A DNA stretch of 64,000 nt from Helicobacter pylori (GTDB lineage: Bacteria > Campylobacterota > Campylobacteria > Campylobacterales > Helicobacteraceae). The position numbers and the translations under genes are program-made. Below, one piece after another: positions 8,731 to 17,168 of the stretch. The notes beneath the pieces were generated by a model. That model was not told the origin of the DNA and did no database searches. It saw only the letters and a list, made by a program, of their open reading frames with translations. Numbering within the stretch: the first letter of the stretch is position 1; each line of letters opens with the position of its first letter. The stretch spans positions 124,001 through 188,000 of the forward strand of contig NZ_CP051534.1 in the NCBI RefSeq assembly GCF_016748675.1. Direction: 5' to 3'.

Positions 8731-10569
8731 ATGAGTGCGGAACTGATTGCTGTTTATAAAGACGAGCAAATAATAGATTTAGAGAGCGCGAAAGCCTTAG
8801 GGCTGAGCGATGGGGTTAAAGCGTTAAACGGGACAGAGCCGATATACTTTGATGATTCGCCTTTGGCTTTAGAAGTGATCAGGCATTCATGCGCGCATTT
8901 GCTTGCACAAAGCTTGAAAGCCCTTTATCCGGACGCAAAATTTTTTGTAGGCCCTGTGGTAGAAGAGGGGTTTTATTATGATTTTAAAACCGCTTCAAAA
9001 ATCAGCGAAGAGGATTTGCCTAAAATTGAAGCGAAAATGAAAGAATTTGCGAAGTTGAAACTCGCTATCACTAAAGAGGTTTTAACCAGAGAGCAAGCCT
9101 TGGAGCGTTTTAAGGGCGATGAATTAAAGCATGCGGTGATGAGTAAAATCAGTGGCGATGCATTTGGTGTGTACCAACAAGGCGAGTTTGAAGATTTGTG
9201 TAAGGGGCCACACCTCCCAAACACTCGTTTTTTAAACCATTTCAAGCTCACTAAACTGGCCGGGGCTTATTTGGGTGGCGATGAAAACAATGAAATGCTC
9301 ATTAGAATCTATGGCATTGCTTTTGCCACCAAAGAGGGCTTAAAAGACTATCTTTTCCAAATAGAAGAAGCGAAAAAACGGGATCACAGAAAGCTAGGCG
9401 TGGAGCTAGGGCTTTTTAGTTTTGATGATGAGATAGGGGCGGGCTTACCTTTATGGCTACCTAAAGGGGCAAGACTCAGAAAACGCATTGAAGATTTATT
9501 GAGTCAAGCGTTACTTTTAAGAGGCTATGAGCCGGTTAAAGGCCCTGAAATTTTAAAGAGCGATGTGTGGAAAATCAGCGGGCATTATGACAACTATAAA
9601 GAAAACATGTATTTCACCACGATTGATGAGCAAGAATACGGCATAAAGCCTATGAACTGCGTGGGGCATATTAAAGTCTATCAAAGCGCTTTGCACAGCT
9701 ACAGAGATTTGCCCTTAAGGTTTTATGAATACGGCGTGGTGCATCGGCATGAAAAAAGCGGCGTGTTGCATGGGCTTTTAAGGGTTAGGGAATTTACCCA
9801 AGACGATGCGCATATTTTTTGCTCTTTTGAACAGATCCAAAGCGAAGTGAGCGCGATTTTAGATTTTACGCATAAGATCATGGAAGCGTTTGGTTTTAGC
9901 TATGAAATGGAATTATCCACTAGGCCGGCTAAATCCATAGGCGATGATGAAGTTTGGGAAAAGGCCACTAACGCTTTAAAAGAAGCCCTAAAAGAGCACC
10001 GCATTGATTATAAGATTGATGAAGGGGGAGGGGCTTTCTATGGGCCTAAGATTGACATTAAAATCACTGACGCTTTAAAGCGTAAATGGCAGTGCGGCAC
10101 GATTCAAGTGGATATGAATTTGCCTGAACGCTTCAAGCTCGCTTTCACTAATGAGCATAATCACGCTGAACAGCCGGTGATGATCCACAGAGCGATTTTA
10201 GGCTCGTTTGAAAGGTTTATTGCGATTTTGAGCGAACATTTTGGGGGGAATTTCCCTTTCTTTGTCGCGCCCACTCAAATCGCTCTCATCCCTATTAATG
10301 AAGAGCATCATGTTTTTGCTTTGAAATTAAAAGAGGCGCTAAAAAAGCGCGATATTTTTGTAGAAGTGTTGGATAAAAACGACAGCTTGAATAAAAAGGT
10401 GCGCTCAGCCGAAAAGCAAAAAATCCCTATGATTTTAGTGTTAGGGAATGAAGAGGTGGAGACCGAAATTTTATCCATTAGAGACAGAGAAAAACAAGCT
10501 CAATATAAAATGCCCTTAAAGGAGTTTTTAAACATGGTTGAATCCAAGATGCAAGAGGTTAGTTTTTGA
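8731..10569 (+). CDS. thrS: Threonyl-tRNA synthetase
   Basis: 612 residues. Charges tRNA-Thr with threonine. The editing-domain motif HSCAHLLAQ is at 52-60 (His52, His56). The class II catalytic core includes zinc-ligand Cys310 in PMNCVGH, motif 2 around [20 protein letters not shown] (split by variable loops) and motif 3 in [11 protein letters not shown]. The anticodon-binding domain is C-terminal. It is somewhat shorter than the E. coli enzyme at the N-terminal TGS domain, as usual in Helicobacter. The stop overlaps the infC start. Confidence 0.97.
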   Translation: MSAELIAVYKDEQIIDLESAKALGLSDGVKALNGTEPIYFDDSPLALEVIRHSCAHLLAQSLKALYPDAKFFVGPVVEEGFYYDFKTASKISEEDLPKIEAKMKEFAKLKLAITKEVLTREQALERFKGDELKHAVMSKISGDAFGVYQQGEFEDLCKGPHLPNTRFLNHFKLTKLAGAYLGGDENNEMLIRIYGIAFATKEGLKDYLFQIEEAKKRDHRKLGVELGLFSFDDEIGAGLPLWLPKGARLRKRIEDLLSQALLLRGYEPVKGPEILKSDVWKISGHYDNYKENMYFTTIDEQEYGIKPMNCVGHIKVYQSALHSYRDLPLRFYEYGVVHRHEKSGVLHGLLRVREFTQDDAHIFCSFEQIQSEVSAILDFTHKIMEAFGFSYEMELSTRPAKSIGDDEVWEKATNALKEALKEHRIDYKIDEGGGAFYGPKIDIKITDALKRKWQCGTIQVDMNLPERFKLAFTNEHNHAEQPVMIHRAILGSFERFIAILSEHFGGNFPFFVAPTQIALIPINEEHHVFALKLKEALKKRDIFVEVLDKNDSLNKKVRSAEKQKIPMILVLGNEEVETEILSIRDREKQAQYKMPLKEFLNMVESKMQEVSF

Positions 10570-11177
10570 GTAGGAACGAAGTGTTGTTAAACGGAGACAT
10601 TAATTTTAAAGAAGTGCGTTGCGTGGGCGATAGTGGCGAAGTGTATGGGATCATTTCTTCTAAAGAAGCGCTCAATATCGCTCAAAATTTAGGTTTGGAT
10701 TTGGTTTTGATTTCAGCGAGCGCGAAACCTCCCGTGTGTAAGGTGATGGATTATAATAAATTCCGCTACCAAAATGAAAAGAAAATCAAGGAAGCCAAGA
10801 AAAAGCAAAAGCAAATTGAAATCAAAGAGATCAAGCTTTCCACTCAAATCGCGCAAAACGATATTAACTATAAAGTCAAGCATGCGAGGGAATTTATTGA
10901 AGCCAATAAGCATGTCAAATTCAAAGTGGTTTTAAAGGGTAGGGAAAGCCAAAACTCAAAAGCCGGGCTTGATGTGCTTTTGAGAGTCCAAACCATGATG
11001 GAAGATTTAGCCAACCCTGAAAAAGAGCCAAAAACCGAGGGGCGTTTCGTTTCGTGGATGTTTGTGCCTAAGGCTAAAGAAGCCCCCAAAAACGAAAAGA
11101 AAACTAAAGAAAATAACCCGCCTTTTAATCGTATTAACCTTATGAAAGGAGAAAATCATGCCAAAAATGAAGACTAA
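10566..11177 (+). CDS. infC: Translation initiation factor IF-3
   Basis: 203 residues. Binds the 30S subunit and checks start-codon and initiator-tRNA pairing. The start is a TTG overlapping the thrS TGA (TTGA), with AAGAGG upstream. Rare start codons on infC are classically linked to autocontrol by IF-3. The conserved N-terminal [15 protein letters not shown] and the linker to the C-terminal domain ([18 protein letters not shown]) are present. The C-terminal tail is Lys/Asn-rich and extends over the start of rpmI by 20 bases. Confidence 0.95.
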
Positions 11178-11352
11178 TCGCGGCGCGTCTAAGCGTTTTA
11201 AAGTTAAAAAGAACTTGATCAAGCGTGGCAGCGCTTTTAAAAGCCATATTTTGACTAAAAAAAGCCCTAAGCGCAAAGCCAATCTAAACGCGCCAAAACA
11301 TGTGCATCACACTAACGCGCATTCTGTCATGTCGTTGCTTTGCAGGGCTTAA
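11158..11352 (+). CDS. rpmI: 50S ribosomal protein L35
   Basis: 64-residue basic ribosomal protein with the family opening [14 protein letters not shown]. The ATG lies inside the 3' end of infC (20-base overlap in another frame) behind a strong AAAGGAG site. Classic infC-rpmI-rplT order. Confidence 0.97.
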
Positions 11353-11380
11353 GAATGCTCATTAGGAAGTGGAGTTAATC

Positions 11381-11412
11381 CCCTTATTTAAGGGAAAGTC
11401 GTTTGAAAAACG
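11381..11412 (+). promoter_or_regulatory. Two hairpins in the rpmI-rplT spacer
   Basis: The 94-base spacer before rplT contains two small stems: CCCTT/AAGGG (11381-11394) and CGTTT/AAACG (11400-11412). This could be an L20-type autoregulatory leader by analogy with other bacteria. Alternatively, it is simple spacer structure. Confidence 0.35.
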
Positions 11413-11446
11413 CACCTAAAAATATTTTAAAAAGAAAGGTAAAGAA

Positions 11447-11797
11447 ATGAGAGTTAAAACAGGCGTTGTGCGCAGAAGACGCCATAAAAAAGTCTTAAAA
11501 CTCGCTAGAGGGTTTTATAGTGGCAGAAGAAAGCATTTTAGAAAGGCTAAAGAACAGCTTGAAAGAAGCATGTATTACGCTTTTAGGGATCGCAAACAAA
11601 AGAAAAGAGAGTTCAGGAGTTTGTGGGTGGTAAGGATCAATGCGGCTTGCAGAATGCATGAAACAAGCTATTCGCGCTTCATGCATGCCCTAAAAGTGGC
11701 TAACATTGAATTAGACCGCAAGGTTTTAGCAGACATGGCGATGAATGACATGCAAGCTTTTAAGAGCGTGTTAGAGAGCGTGAAAGAGCATCTTTAA
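11447..11797 (+). CDS. rplT: 50S ribosomal protein L20
   Basis: 116 residues, binds 23S rRNA early in 50S assembly. The highly basic N-terminus ([20 protein letters not shown]) is typical. Start ATG with GAAAGG upstream. Last gene of the thrS-infC-rpmI-rplT operon. Confidence 0.97.
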   Translation: MRVKTGVVRRRRHKKVLKLARGFYSGRRKHFRKAKEQLERSMYYAFRDRKQKKREFRSLWVVRINAACRMHETSYSRFMHALKVANIELDRKVLADMAMNDMQAFKSVLESVKEHL

Positions 11798-11848
11798 TCT
11801 CTATTGGCTGTTAGGTTTTAGTTTTAGCCTAAAAAAGGTGAGAGGGTT

Positions 11849-11895
11849 TAGGAATTTTTACTAAAAAGTTCCTAAAATTGATTTTTGTTTCAATT
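11849..11895 (+). terminator. Likely terminator after rplT
   Basis: Stem TAGGAATTTTT against AAAAAGTTCCTA with one bulged base and a 3-base loop, followed by a T-rich stretch at 11880-11892. Confidence 0.5.
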
Positions 11896-11944
11896 TATTC
11901 TCATTCAATCGCTATATTTAATCAAAAAGAAAGCAATTTTATAG

Positions 11945-11950
11945 TAGAAT
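11945..11950 (+). promoter_or_regulatory. -10 box for outer-membrane protein gene
   Basis: TAGAAT about 46 bases before the ATG at 11997; predicted start near 11957. A strong AAGGAAGGA ribosome site precedes the ATG. Confidence 0.5.
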
Positions 11951-11996
11951 GTAGCATTTAGAACTCAAGTAGAGAAAATGTAGAAGGAAGGAATAC

Positions 11997-12857
11997 ATGA
12001 AGAAATTTGTTATAGTAGGTGCTATCTCTCTAGCAATGACAAGCTTGTTGTCAGCAGAGACCCCTAAGCAAGAAAAAGCTATTAAGACTAGCCCTACCAA
12101 AAAAGGTGAAAGAAATGCTGCTTTTATAGGGATTGATTACCAGTTAGGTATGCTTAGCACTACCGCTCAAAATTGTTCCCATGGGAATTGTAATGGTAAT
12201 CAAAGTGGGGCTTATGGCTCTAATACGCCTAACATGCCTACAGCGTCAAACCCCACAGGAGGCCTTACTCATGGCGCTCTAGGGACTCGTGGGTATAAAG
12301 GCTTGAGCAACCAACAATACGCTATCAATGGTTTTGGTTTTGTTGTGGGGTATAAGCGTTTTTTCAAGAAAGCCCCGCAATTTGGAATGCGTTATTACGG
12401 GTTCTTTGATTTTGCAAGCTCTTATTATAAGTATTACACTTATAATGACTATGGCATGAGAGACGCTCGCAAGGGTTCTCAAAGTTTCATGTTTGGCTAT
12501 GGGGCTGGCACAGATGTGTTGTTTAACCCGGCTATTTTCAATCGTGAGAATTTGCATTTTGGGTTTTTCTTGGGCGTTGCGATTGGTGGCACCTCTTGGG
12601 GTCCAACAAACTATTATTTTAAGGACTTATCTGAAGAATATAGAGGGAGTTTCCACCCATCAAATTTTCAGGTCTTAGTTAATGGTGGGATCCGCTTAGG
12701 CACTAAACACCAAGGTTTTGAAATTGGCTTGAAAATCCAAACCATTCGCAACAATTATTATACTGCTAGTGCGGATAATGTTCCTGAAGGGACTACTTAT
12801 AGATTCACCTTCCACCGCCCCTATGCCTTTTATTGGCGTTACATTGTAAGCTTTTAA
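11997..12857 (+). CDS. horB: Hor-family outer-membrane protein (HP0127 / Omp4-like)
   Basis: 286 residues. A cleavable signal peptide ends about at LLSAE (residue 21). The C-terminal alternating aromatic pattern ending AFYWRYIVSF is characteristic of H. pylori outer-membrane beta-barrels recognised by the Bam machinery. An internal Gly/Asn/Ser-rich loop contains NCSHGNCNG, a possible disulfide pair. It is small compared with the adhesins. Its role in the literature is adhesion-related, but nothing in the sequence proves a ligand. The symbol follows the HP0127 locus name from memory. Confidence 0.85.
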   Translation: MKKFVIVGAISLAMTSLLSAETPKQEKAIKTSPTKKGERNAAFIGIDYQLGMLSTTAQNCSHGNCNGNQSGAYGSNTPNMPTASNPTGGLTHGALGTRGYKGLSNQQYAINGFGFVVGYKRFFKKAPQFGMRYYGFFDFASSYYKYYTYNDYGMRDARKGSQSFMFGYGAGTDVLFNPAIFNRENLHFGFFLGVAIGGTSWGPTNYYFKDLSEEYRGSFHPSNFQVLVNGGIRLGTKHQGFEIGLKIQTIRNNYYTASADNVPEGTTYRFTFHRPYAFYWRYIVSF

Positions 12858-12909
12858 GGTGTTTTAGGGTTAATTTATGGGGGGGCATAGAAAAGGGCTT
12901 TTGCTCTTT

Positions 12910-13035
12910 ATGGCCTTTTATGATTTTCTTGTATCAAAGGCTTTAAAAAATCAATACGGCTACTTGCTAAAAATTAAAGTGCAATCCTTACAAGCAATTG
13001 AACTTACCAACAACCGCACACAAACAAGTCTTTGA
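12910..13035 (+). CDS. Possible small ORF, 41 aa
   Basis: ATG at 12910, TGA at 13033-13035; 41 residues, mildly basic, with no signal or membrane segment. A 7-bp hairpin (AAAGGGC / GCTCTTT, 12892-12909) ends immediately before the ATG and would bury the only purine-rich ribosome site. It lies where other strains have a short hypothetical gene (HP0128 position). Coding status is doubtful. Confidence 0.25.
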   Translation: MAFYDFLVSKALKNQYGYLLKIKVQSLQAIELTNNRTQTSL

Positions 13036-13205
13036 AAAATCAAAAATGAGTTCATTATTTTTAAAAATAAGGGATATAGGTTAGCTGTTTTAATGGAGCG
13101 CTGATCATAAAATCTAAAAATCAATTGGCTATTAAAGTGCTATAAGTTATCTTTAATCAACTAGATGATAAAATTTATCTTTTATTTTTGAATTGGGAGC
13201 ATTTG

Positions 13206-13646
13206 ATGAAAAAATTGGCGTTTTCTTTATTATTTACAGGGACTTTTTTCGGGCTTTTTTTGAATGCGAGTGATTTTAAGAGCATGGATGACAAGCAACT
13301 ATTGGAGCAAGCAGGGAAAGTCGCTCCTAGCGAAGTTCCAGAGTTTCGTGCAGAAATCAATAAGCGATTAGCAGTGATGAAAGAAGAAGATCGTCAAAAA
13401 TATAAAGCGGATTTTAAGAAAGCGATGGATAAAAATTTGGCTTCTTTAAGCCAAGAAGATCGCAACAAGCGTAAAAAAGAAATTCTTGAAGTGATTGCTA
13501 ACAAAAAGAAAACAATGACCATGAAAGAATATCGTGAAGAGGGGTTGGATTTGCATGATTGCGCATGCGAAGGCCCTTTTCATGATCATGAGAAAAAAGG
13601 GAAAAAAGGGAAAAAAGGGAAAAAACCAAGCCATCCTAAGCATTAG
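13206..13646 (+). CDS. Secreted DUF1104-like protein with His/Cys/Lys tail
   Basis: 146 residues from the ATG at 13206, which has GGGAG seven bases upstream; an in-frame TTG at 13188 is less likely. Signal peptide MKKLAFSLLFTGTFFGLFLNAS. The body is a helical, charged domain resembling the Helicobacter/Campylobacter DUF1104 family (MDDKQLLEQAGKVAPSEVPE). The tail carries HDCACEGPFHDHE, then GKK repeats (9-bp DNA repeats), then SHPKH. The clustered His and Cys suggest metal binding, but this is inference. Function unknown. Confidence 0.8.
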   Translation: MKKLAFSLLFTGTFFGLFLNASDFKSMDDKQLLEQAGKVAPSEVPEFRAEINKRLAVMKEEDRQKYKADFKKAMDKNLASLSQEDRNKRKKEILEVIANKKKTMTMKEYREEGLDLHDCACEGPFHDHEKKGKKGKKGKKPSHPKH

Positions 13647-13671
13647 CGCTTAAGGTGCGCTAACTTTTTTT
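13643..13671 (+). terminator. Rho-independent terminator
   Basis: Perfect 7-bp stem TTAGCGC/GCGCTAA with loop TTAAGGT, then C and seven T. The stem begins in the stop codon of the preceding gene. Confidence 0.85.
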
Positions 13672-13736
13672 GATTTTTGTAAAACCACGCCGTAAATCCC
13701 TAGCTTTTGGCTGTGGGGATTAGGGCGTTTTCGTGT

Positions 13737-13742
13737 TATAAT
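13737..13742 (+). promoter_or_regulatory. Strong extended -10 promoter with long leader
   Basis: TGTTATAAT, a perfect TGnTATAAT, lies just after the terminator at 13671. The first gene downstream begins only at 14057, so the transcript from about 13749 has a leader of roughly 300 bases with several short inverted repeats (CTCTT / AAGAG). Confidence 0.6.
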
Positions 13743-14003
13743 TGTCATGGCGTTTGGGCATTGACTCTTAAAATAGAGGCTATCTATTTGGTGGGTGGGT
13801 CTTGCTACTCTTAAAATCCTTTAGCTGTAAAGAGCGTCTCAAATTTTTAGGGTTAAAGTTTTTGGAGTGTTTGTATTTTTTGGATATTTATAGTATCATA
13901 CCCAATAGTAAAGACCCTTTGAAAGTCTGTATTTTAAGACGGCTAAAACAGCTTGAATTCTAGGTGGTTTTTTATCAATAGAATATTTCAAAAGAGAGCT
14001 TTT

Positions 14004-14060
14004 ATGAAGAACGGTATCTATTTTTGTTGCGGTTATATATTAATTAGGAGTTTGGTGTGA
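14004..14060 (+). CDS. Possible 18-aa leader peptide ORF
   Basis: ATG at 14004, preceded by AAGAGAG, encodes 18 residues. Its TGA (14058-14060) overlaps the GTG start (14057-14059) of the next gene. This is the geometry of translational coupling. No conservation data are available here. Confidence 0.35.
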   Translation: MKNGIYFCCGYILIRSLV

Positions 14061-14914
14061 AACGGATTTTATTTTTTTTAGCGGCTACGACTTTTTTGTT
14101 GAGAGCAGAAACGGATTCTGCCACTATTAACACTACAGTTGATCCCAATGTTATGTTTTCTGAAAGCTCCACAGGGAATGTGAAAAAAGACCGCAAGAGG
14201 GTTTTAAAGAGCATGGTTGATTTGGAAAAAGAGCGCGTGAAGAATTTTAACCAGTATTCTGAAACCAAGATGAGTAAGGGCGATTTATCCGCTTTTGGAG
14301 CTTTCTTTAAAGGGAGTTTGGAAGATTGCGTGGAGCAAAAGATTTGTTACTATGAGCATAGGAATGGCAAGGTTTCTTTTGTAGTGAATGACAGAGAAAA
14401 GTTTTATAAGCATGTGCTTAAAGACTTAGGGACAGAGCTTTCACTCCCTTTGTTCAACTGGCTTTACAAAGGCTCGGATTTTGGGGCTTTGCATGAGCAG
14501 TTTGGGGATATGTATGATGGGTATATCAAATATTTGATCAGCATGGTTAGGGTGAGCCAAAAAGAAAAGGCTAGAAAACTGGATGCAGTCGCTCTTAAAA
14601 AAATGGAAGAACAAGCTGAAAAAGACACCAAAGCAGCGTTTCAAAAGAGGAGCAATGGGGAGCTTCAAAACCATACTGATAGCCCTGAATTTATAAGTTC
14701 TTCTAAGAAAACACAGACTTCTAATCCGGATCTAGACCCTATGACTAACGCTAACACGCTCAAAGAAACAGCTTCAAAAGAGCCAGAGACTTCTTCAAAA
14801 AAGGAAAAAAAGCCCAAGAAAAAACGACGCCTTTCAAAGAAAGAAAGGCAACAACAGGCCTTGCAACAAGAGTTTGAAAAGCAAGTTAGTGGCTCTAGTG
14901 AGTCTGAAAAATAG
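14057..14914 (+). CDS. Secreted hypothetical protein with Lys-rich tail (HP0130-type)
   Basis: 285 residues. GTG start behind TAGGAG. Signal peptide MKRILFFLAATTFLLRAE. The central part is mixed alpha/beta in appearance with two cysteines (EDCVEQKICYY) that could form a disulfide. The C-terminal 80 residues are low-complexity Ser/Lys/Glu with a polybasic KKEKKPKKKRRLSKKERQQQ block. No recognised domain. Probably periplasmic or surface-exposed. May be controlled through the 18-codon ORF overlapping its start. Confidence 0.8.
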   Translation: MKRILFFLAATTFLLRAETDSATINTTVDPNVMFSESSTGNVKKDRKRVLKSMVDLEKERVKNFNQYSETKMSKGDLSAFGAFFKGSLEDCVEQKICYYEHRNGKVSFVVNDREKFYKHVLKDLGTELSLPLFNWLYKGSDFGALHEQFGDMYDGYIKYLISMVRVSQKEKARKLDAVALKKMEEQAEKDTKAAFQKRSNGELQNHTDSPEFISSSKKTQTSNPDLDPMTNANTLKETASKEPETSSKKEKKPKKKRRLSKKERQQQALQQEFEKQVSGSSESEK

Positions 14915-15199
14915 TAAATAGCCCTAGCTTACCTTTTTAGGGGGCTTTCAACAAATCTCTTGAGCACTCCTTTTTAGGCTTTTAGCTCTCTATCGTTCTA
15001 TCGTTAAACTCTCTTATATTAGGACTATCTTTTTAAAAACCACCGCTTTTTTAAAATCTTTAGACTTTAAGCTTTTTGGCTTTTTTGCGGTAACGATTAA
15101 CTTAAGGTTTTGTTACGCAAAAATCTTTGAAATATAGCGATTGATAGAGTTAAACATAACCTTAAGACATTCCAACGCATTTTATAAAGCCTATAAAAT
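14915..15199. other. Intergenic, weak hairpin only
   Basis: A loose stem AGCCC/GGGCT around 14925-14952 may act as a terminator for the preceding gene. The rest is AT-rich, and I see no gene or strong promoter. Confidence 0.4.
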
Positions 15200-15466
15200 T
15201 TTTAAACCACCCAAGCAGAAATCCTAAACATCTTTAGTGTTTGTGATGAATGCCACTTAATTCATAGTAATATCCCCATTCGTATCTAGCACAGGAAGTG
15301 TGCAAAGTTACGCCTTTGGAGATATGATGTGTGAGACCTGTAGGGAATGCGTTGGAGCTCAAACTCTGTAAAATCCCTACTATAGGGACACAGAGTGAGA
15401 ACCAAACTTTCCCTACGGGCAACATCAGCCTAGGAAGCCCAATCGTCTTTAGCGGTTGGGCACTTC
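15200..15466 (+). repeat. Dispersed repeat R1, copy A
   Basis: About 265 bp matching the reverse complement of 44071-44326 through nearly its whole length. Near each end is a hairpin with the same 7-base loop TCTTTAG. The right one is strong (CCCAATCG / CGGTTGGG) and the left one is degenerate here (AAACA / TGTTT). Both hairpins face the same way. A 14-codon ORF is preserved in both copies. This looks like a non-autonomous IS200/IS605-type element or an RNA cassette. Confidence 0.8.
15327..15371 (+). CDS. Micro-ORF inside R1 copy A, 14 aa
   Basis: ATG at 15327 (another ATG at 15324) with GGAG five bases upstream. The peptide is MCETCRECVGAQTL. Copy B encodes MRESCRGCVEAQTL at the equivalent place. 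The cysteine pair C-x2-C and the AQTL end are kept despite several base changes. Coding is unproven. Confidence 0.3.
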   Translation: MCETCRECVGAQTL

Positions 15467-15476
15467 ACTGGAGTAT

Positions 15477-15665
15477 TGGCATTGATGCCTTTGAGTGTTT
15501 TTCACAATCAAAATAAAAAAGCTTGCGTAGCAAGCGATAGTTCCATAACGCGTTCTTAGGGGGTTAGGGGGATTTTTTAAAAAAGGGGTTATAGGGGAAT
15601 GATTTCAAAAGGCCTCCTATCCCCTTATGAGCTTGAATAAACTTTTTACTATAAAATGAAATCCA
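15477..15665. repeat. Dispersed repeat R2, copy 1
   Basis: Core 15531-15635: AAGCGAT, GCGTTCTTAGGGGG, then AGGGG..TGATTTCAAAA..CCTATCCCCTTATGAG. Preceded by a perfect hairpin GCTTGC-GTA-GCAAGC (15521-15535) and by an inverted copy of the ACTCAAAGGCA block seen upstream of copies 4 and 5. Directly abuts R1 copy A. Confidence 0.75.
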
Positions 15666-15800
15666 AAACAATGAAAGAACGCTTTAAACCCTATGTTTAA
15701 AAATTTTTGAAGGATATTAAAGTTGGATAAGATTTATTTGCATTTGATAAAAACAAAGCCTTTTTTAGGAAATAAAACTCCTAAAGATTAGAGCTATCCC

Positions 15801-17168
15801 TTAGCATTCTAAAGTCTTAGCTAACCCCCCTAACGAAGTCTCTTTGTATTTTTCATTCATGTCTTTTCCGGTCGCATACATCGTAGCAATCACTTCATCC
15901 AGGCTCACTTTAGGTTTGTATTCATCTTCTAAAGCCAGTTTAGAAGCGCTGATCGCTTTAATCGCTCCTAAAACGTTGCGTTCAATGCAAGGGATTTGCA
16001 CCAAGCCCCCCACCGGATCGCATGTCAATCCTAAATGGTGCTCCATAGCGATTTCACTAGCGATCAAAACCTGTTGCGTGGTCGCTTGGCACAAATGGGC
16101 TAACCCCCCCGCAGCCATAGAGCTTGCCACGCCAATTTCAGCCTGACATCCGGCTTCTGCACCGCTCAAGGAAGCGTTTTTTTTGTAAAGATAGCCAATC
16201 GCCGCGCTGGTGAGCAAAAAATCATTGATAGCCTTTTGCGATAAATTTTCAAACAAATGGTTTTTAGCGTATAAAAGCACGCTTGGCACCACCGCGCACG
16301 CTCCATTAGTGGGGGCGGTTACCACCTTGCCTCCACTAGCGTTTTCTTCAGCAATGGCGCGAGCGTAAAGCGAAATGTAATCAATCAACGCTAAGGGGTC
16401 TTTCCCGCTTGTAGGGTGCTTTTCTAGGCGCGTTTTAATGCTTGGGGCTAATCGTGTTACCCTCAAAGAACCAGGCAGATACTTTTCTTTAGAATTAGCC
16501 CCATTATCATAACACTCAAGCATCGCATGGTAAATTTTAGCCATCGTTGCATCAGGGCAGTTTTTCAGGGCGTCTTCTCTCAAACGCACGATTTCAGCGA
16601 TGCTTTTTTGGTGTTTTTGGCATAATTCTAGCAATTCCTTAGCGCTTGAAAAATCATAGGCAATGCTTTCATTCCCACCCTCTTCAGATAAGTTGTCTAA
16701 TTCTTTTTCAGTATAGACAAACCCTCCACCGACAGAATAGTAAGTCTCTTCTTTTAAAACCTCATTTTTAGCGTTAAAAGCTTTTAGAATGAGAGCGTTT
16801 TGGTGTCTGGCTAAAGGTTTGTTGTCAAAAATCAAATCTTTAGAATAATCAAAATGAATGTTGCGTTGGTTAGCGAGCTTTAAAACTTTATTCTCAAGCG
16901 CTTCATGCAATAAGGCTTTTTTGGTTGTTACCTCTAATTCGTTAGCGTAAATGCCATGCAAGCCAATTAAAACCGCTTCATCGCTCAAATGCCCTTTACC
17001 GGTTAAAGCTAATGAGCCATGCAAGGTGATTTGAACGCGTTCAACCTGCTCTAAAACGCCTTTTAACAACCCGCAAAATCTCGCTCCCGCTTCCATAGGC
17101 CCTATGGTGTGTGAAGAGCTAGGCCCCACGCCGATTTTAAAAATGGATAAAATAGAAAAACTAGCCAT
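15801..17168 (-). CDS. sdaA: L-serine dehydratase, single-chain, iron-sulfur
   Basis: 455 residues; deaminates L-serine to pyruvate and ammonia. The N-terminal beta domain begins FSILSIFKIGVGPSSSHTIGP. The C-terminal alpha domain carries the three expected [4Fe-4S] cysteines, in GAEAGCQAEIG and in CDPVGGLVQIPC. The C-terminal residue is Cys (KTLEC), as in the fused bacterial enzymes where a tail cysteine can cap the cluster. The ATG overlaps the stop of sdaC by one base, giving uptake and deamination in one operon. Serine is a known carbon source for H. pylori. Confidence 0.95.
   Translation of the reverse strand: MASFSILSIFKIGVGPSSSHTIGPMEAGARFCGLLKGVLEQVERVQITLHGSLALTGKGHLSDEAVLIGLHGIYANELEVTTKKALLHEALENKVLKLANQRNIHFDYSKDLIFDNKPLARHQNALILKAFNAKNEVLKEETYYSVGGGFVYTEKELDNLSEEGGNESIAYDFSSAKELLELCQKHQKSIAEIVRLREDALKNCPDATMAKIYHAMLECYDNGANSKEKYLPGSLRVTRLAPSIKTRLEKHPTSGKDPLALIDYISLYARAIAEENASGGKVVTAPTNGACAVVPSVLLYAKNHLFENLSQKAINDFLLTSAAIGYLYKKNASLSGAEAGCQAEIGVASSMAAGGLAHLCQATTQQVLIASEIAMEHHLGLTCDPVGGLVQIPCIERNVLGAIKAISASKLALEDEYKPKVSLDEVIATMYATGKDMNEKYKETSLGGLAKTLEC

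Noticed and set aside
15331-15516. 61-residue ORF across R1 and R2
   Set aside because: It runs from one repeat into the other and copy B has an early stop in the same frame; it is not a preserved protein.
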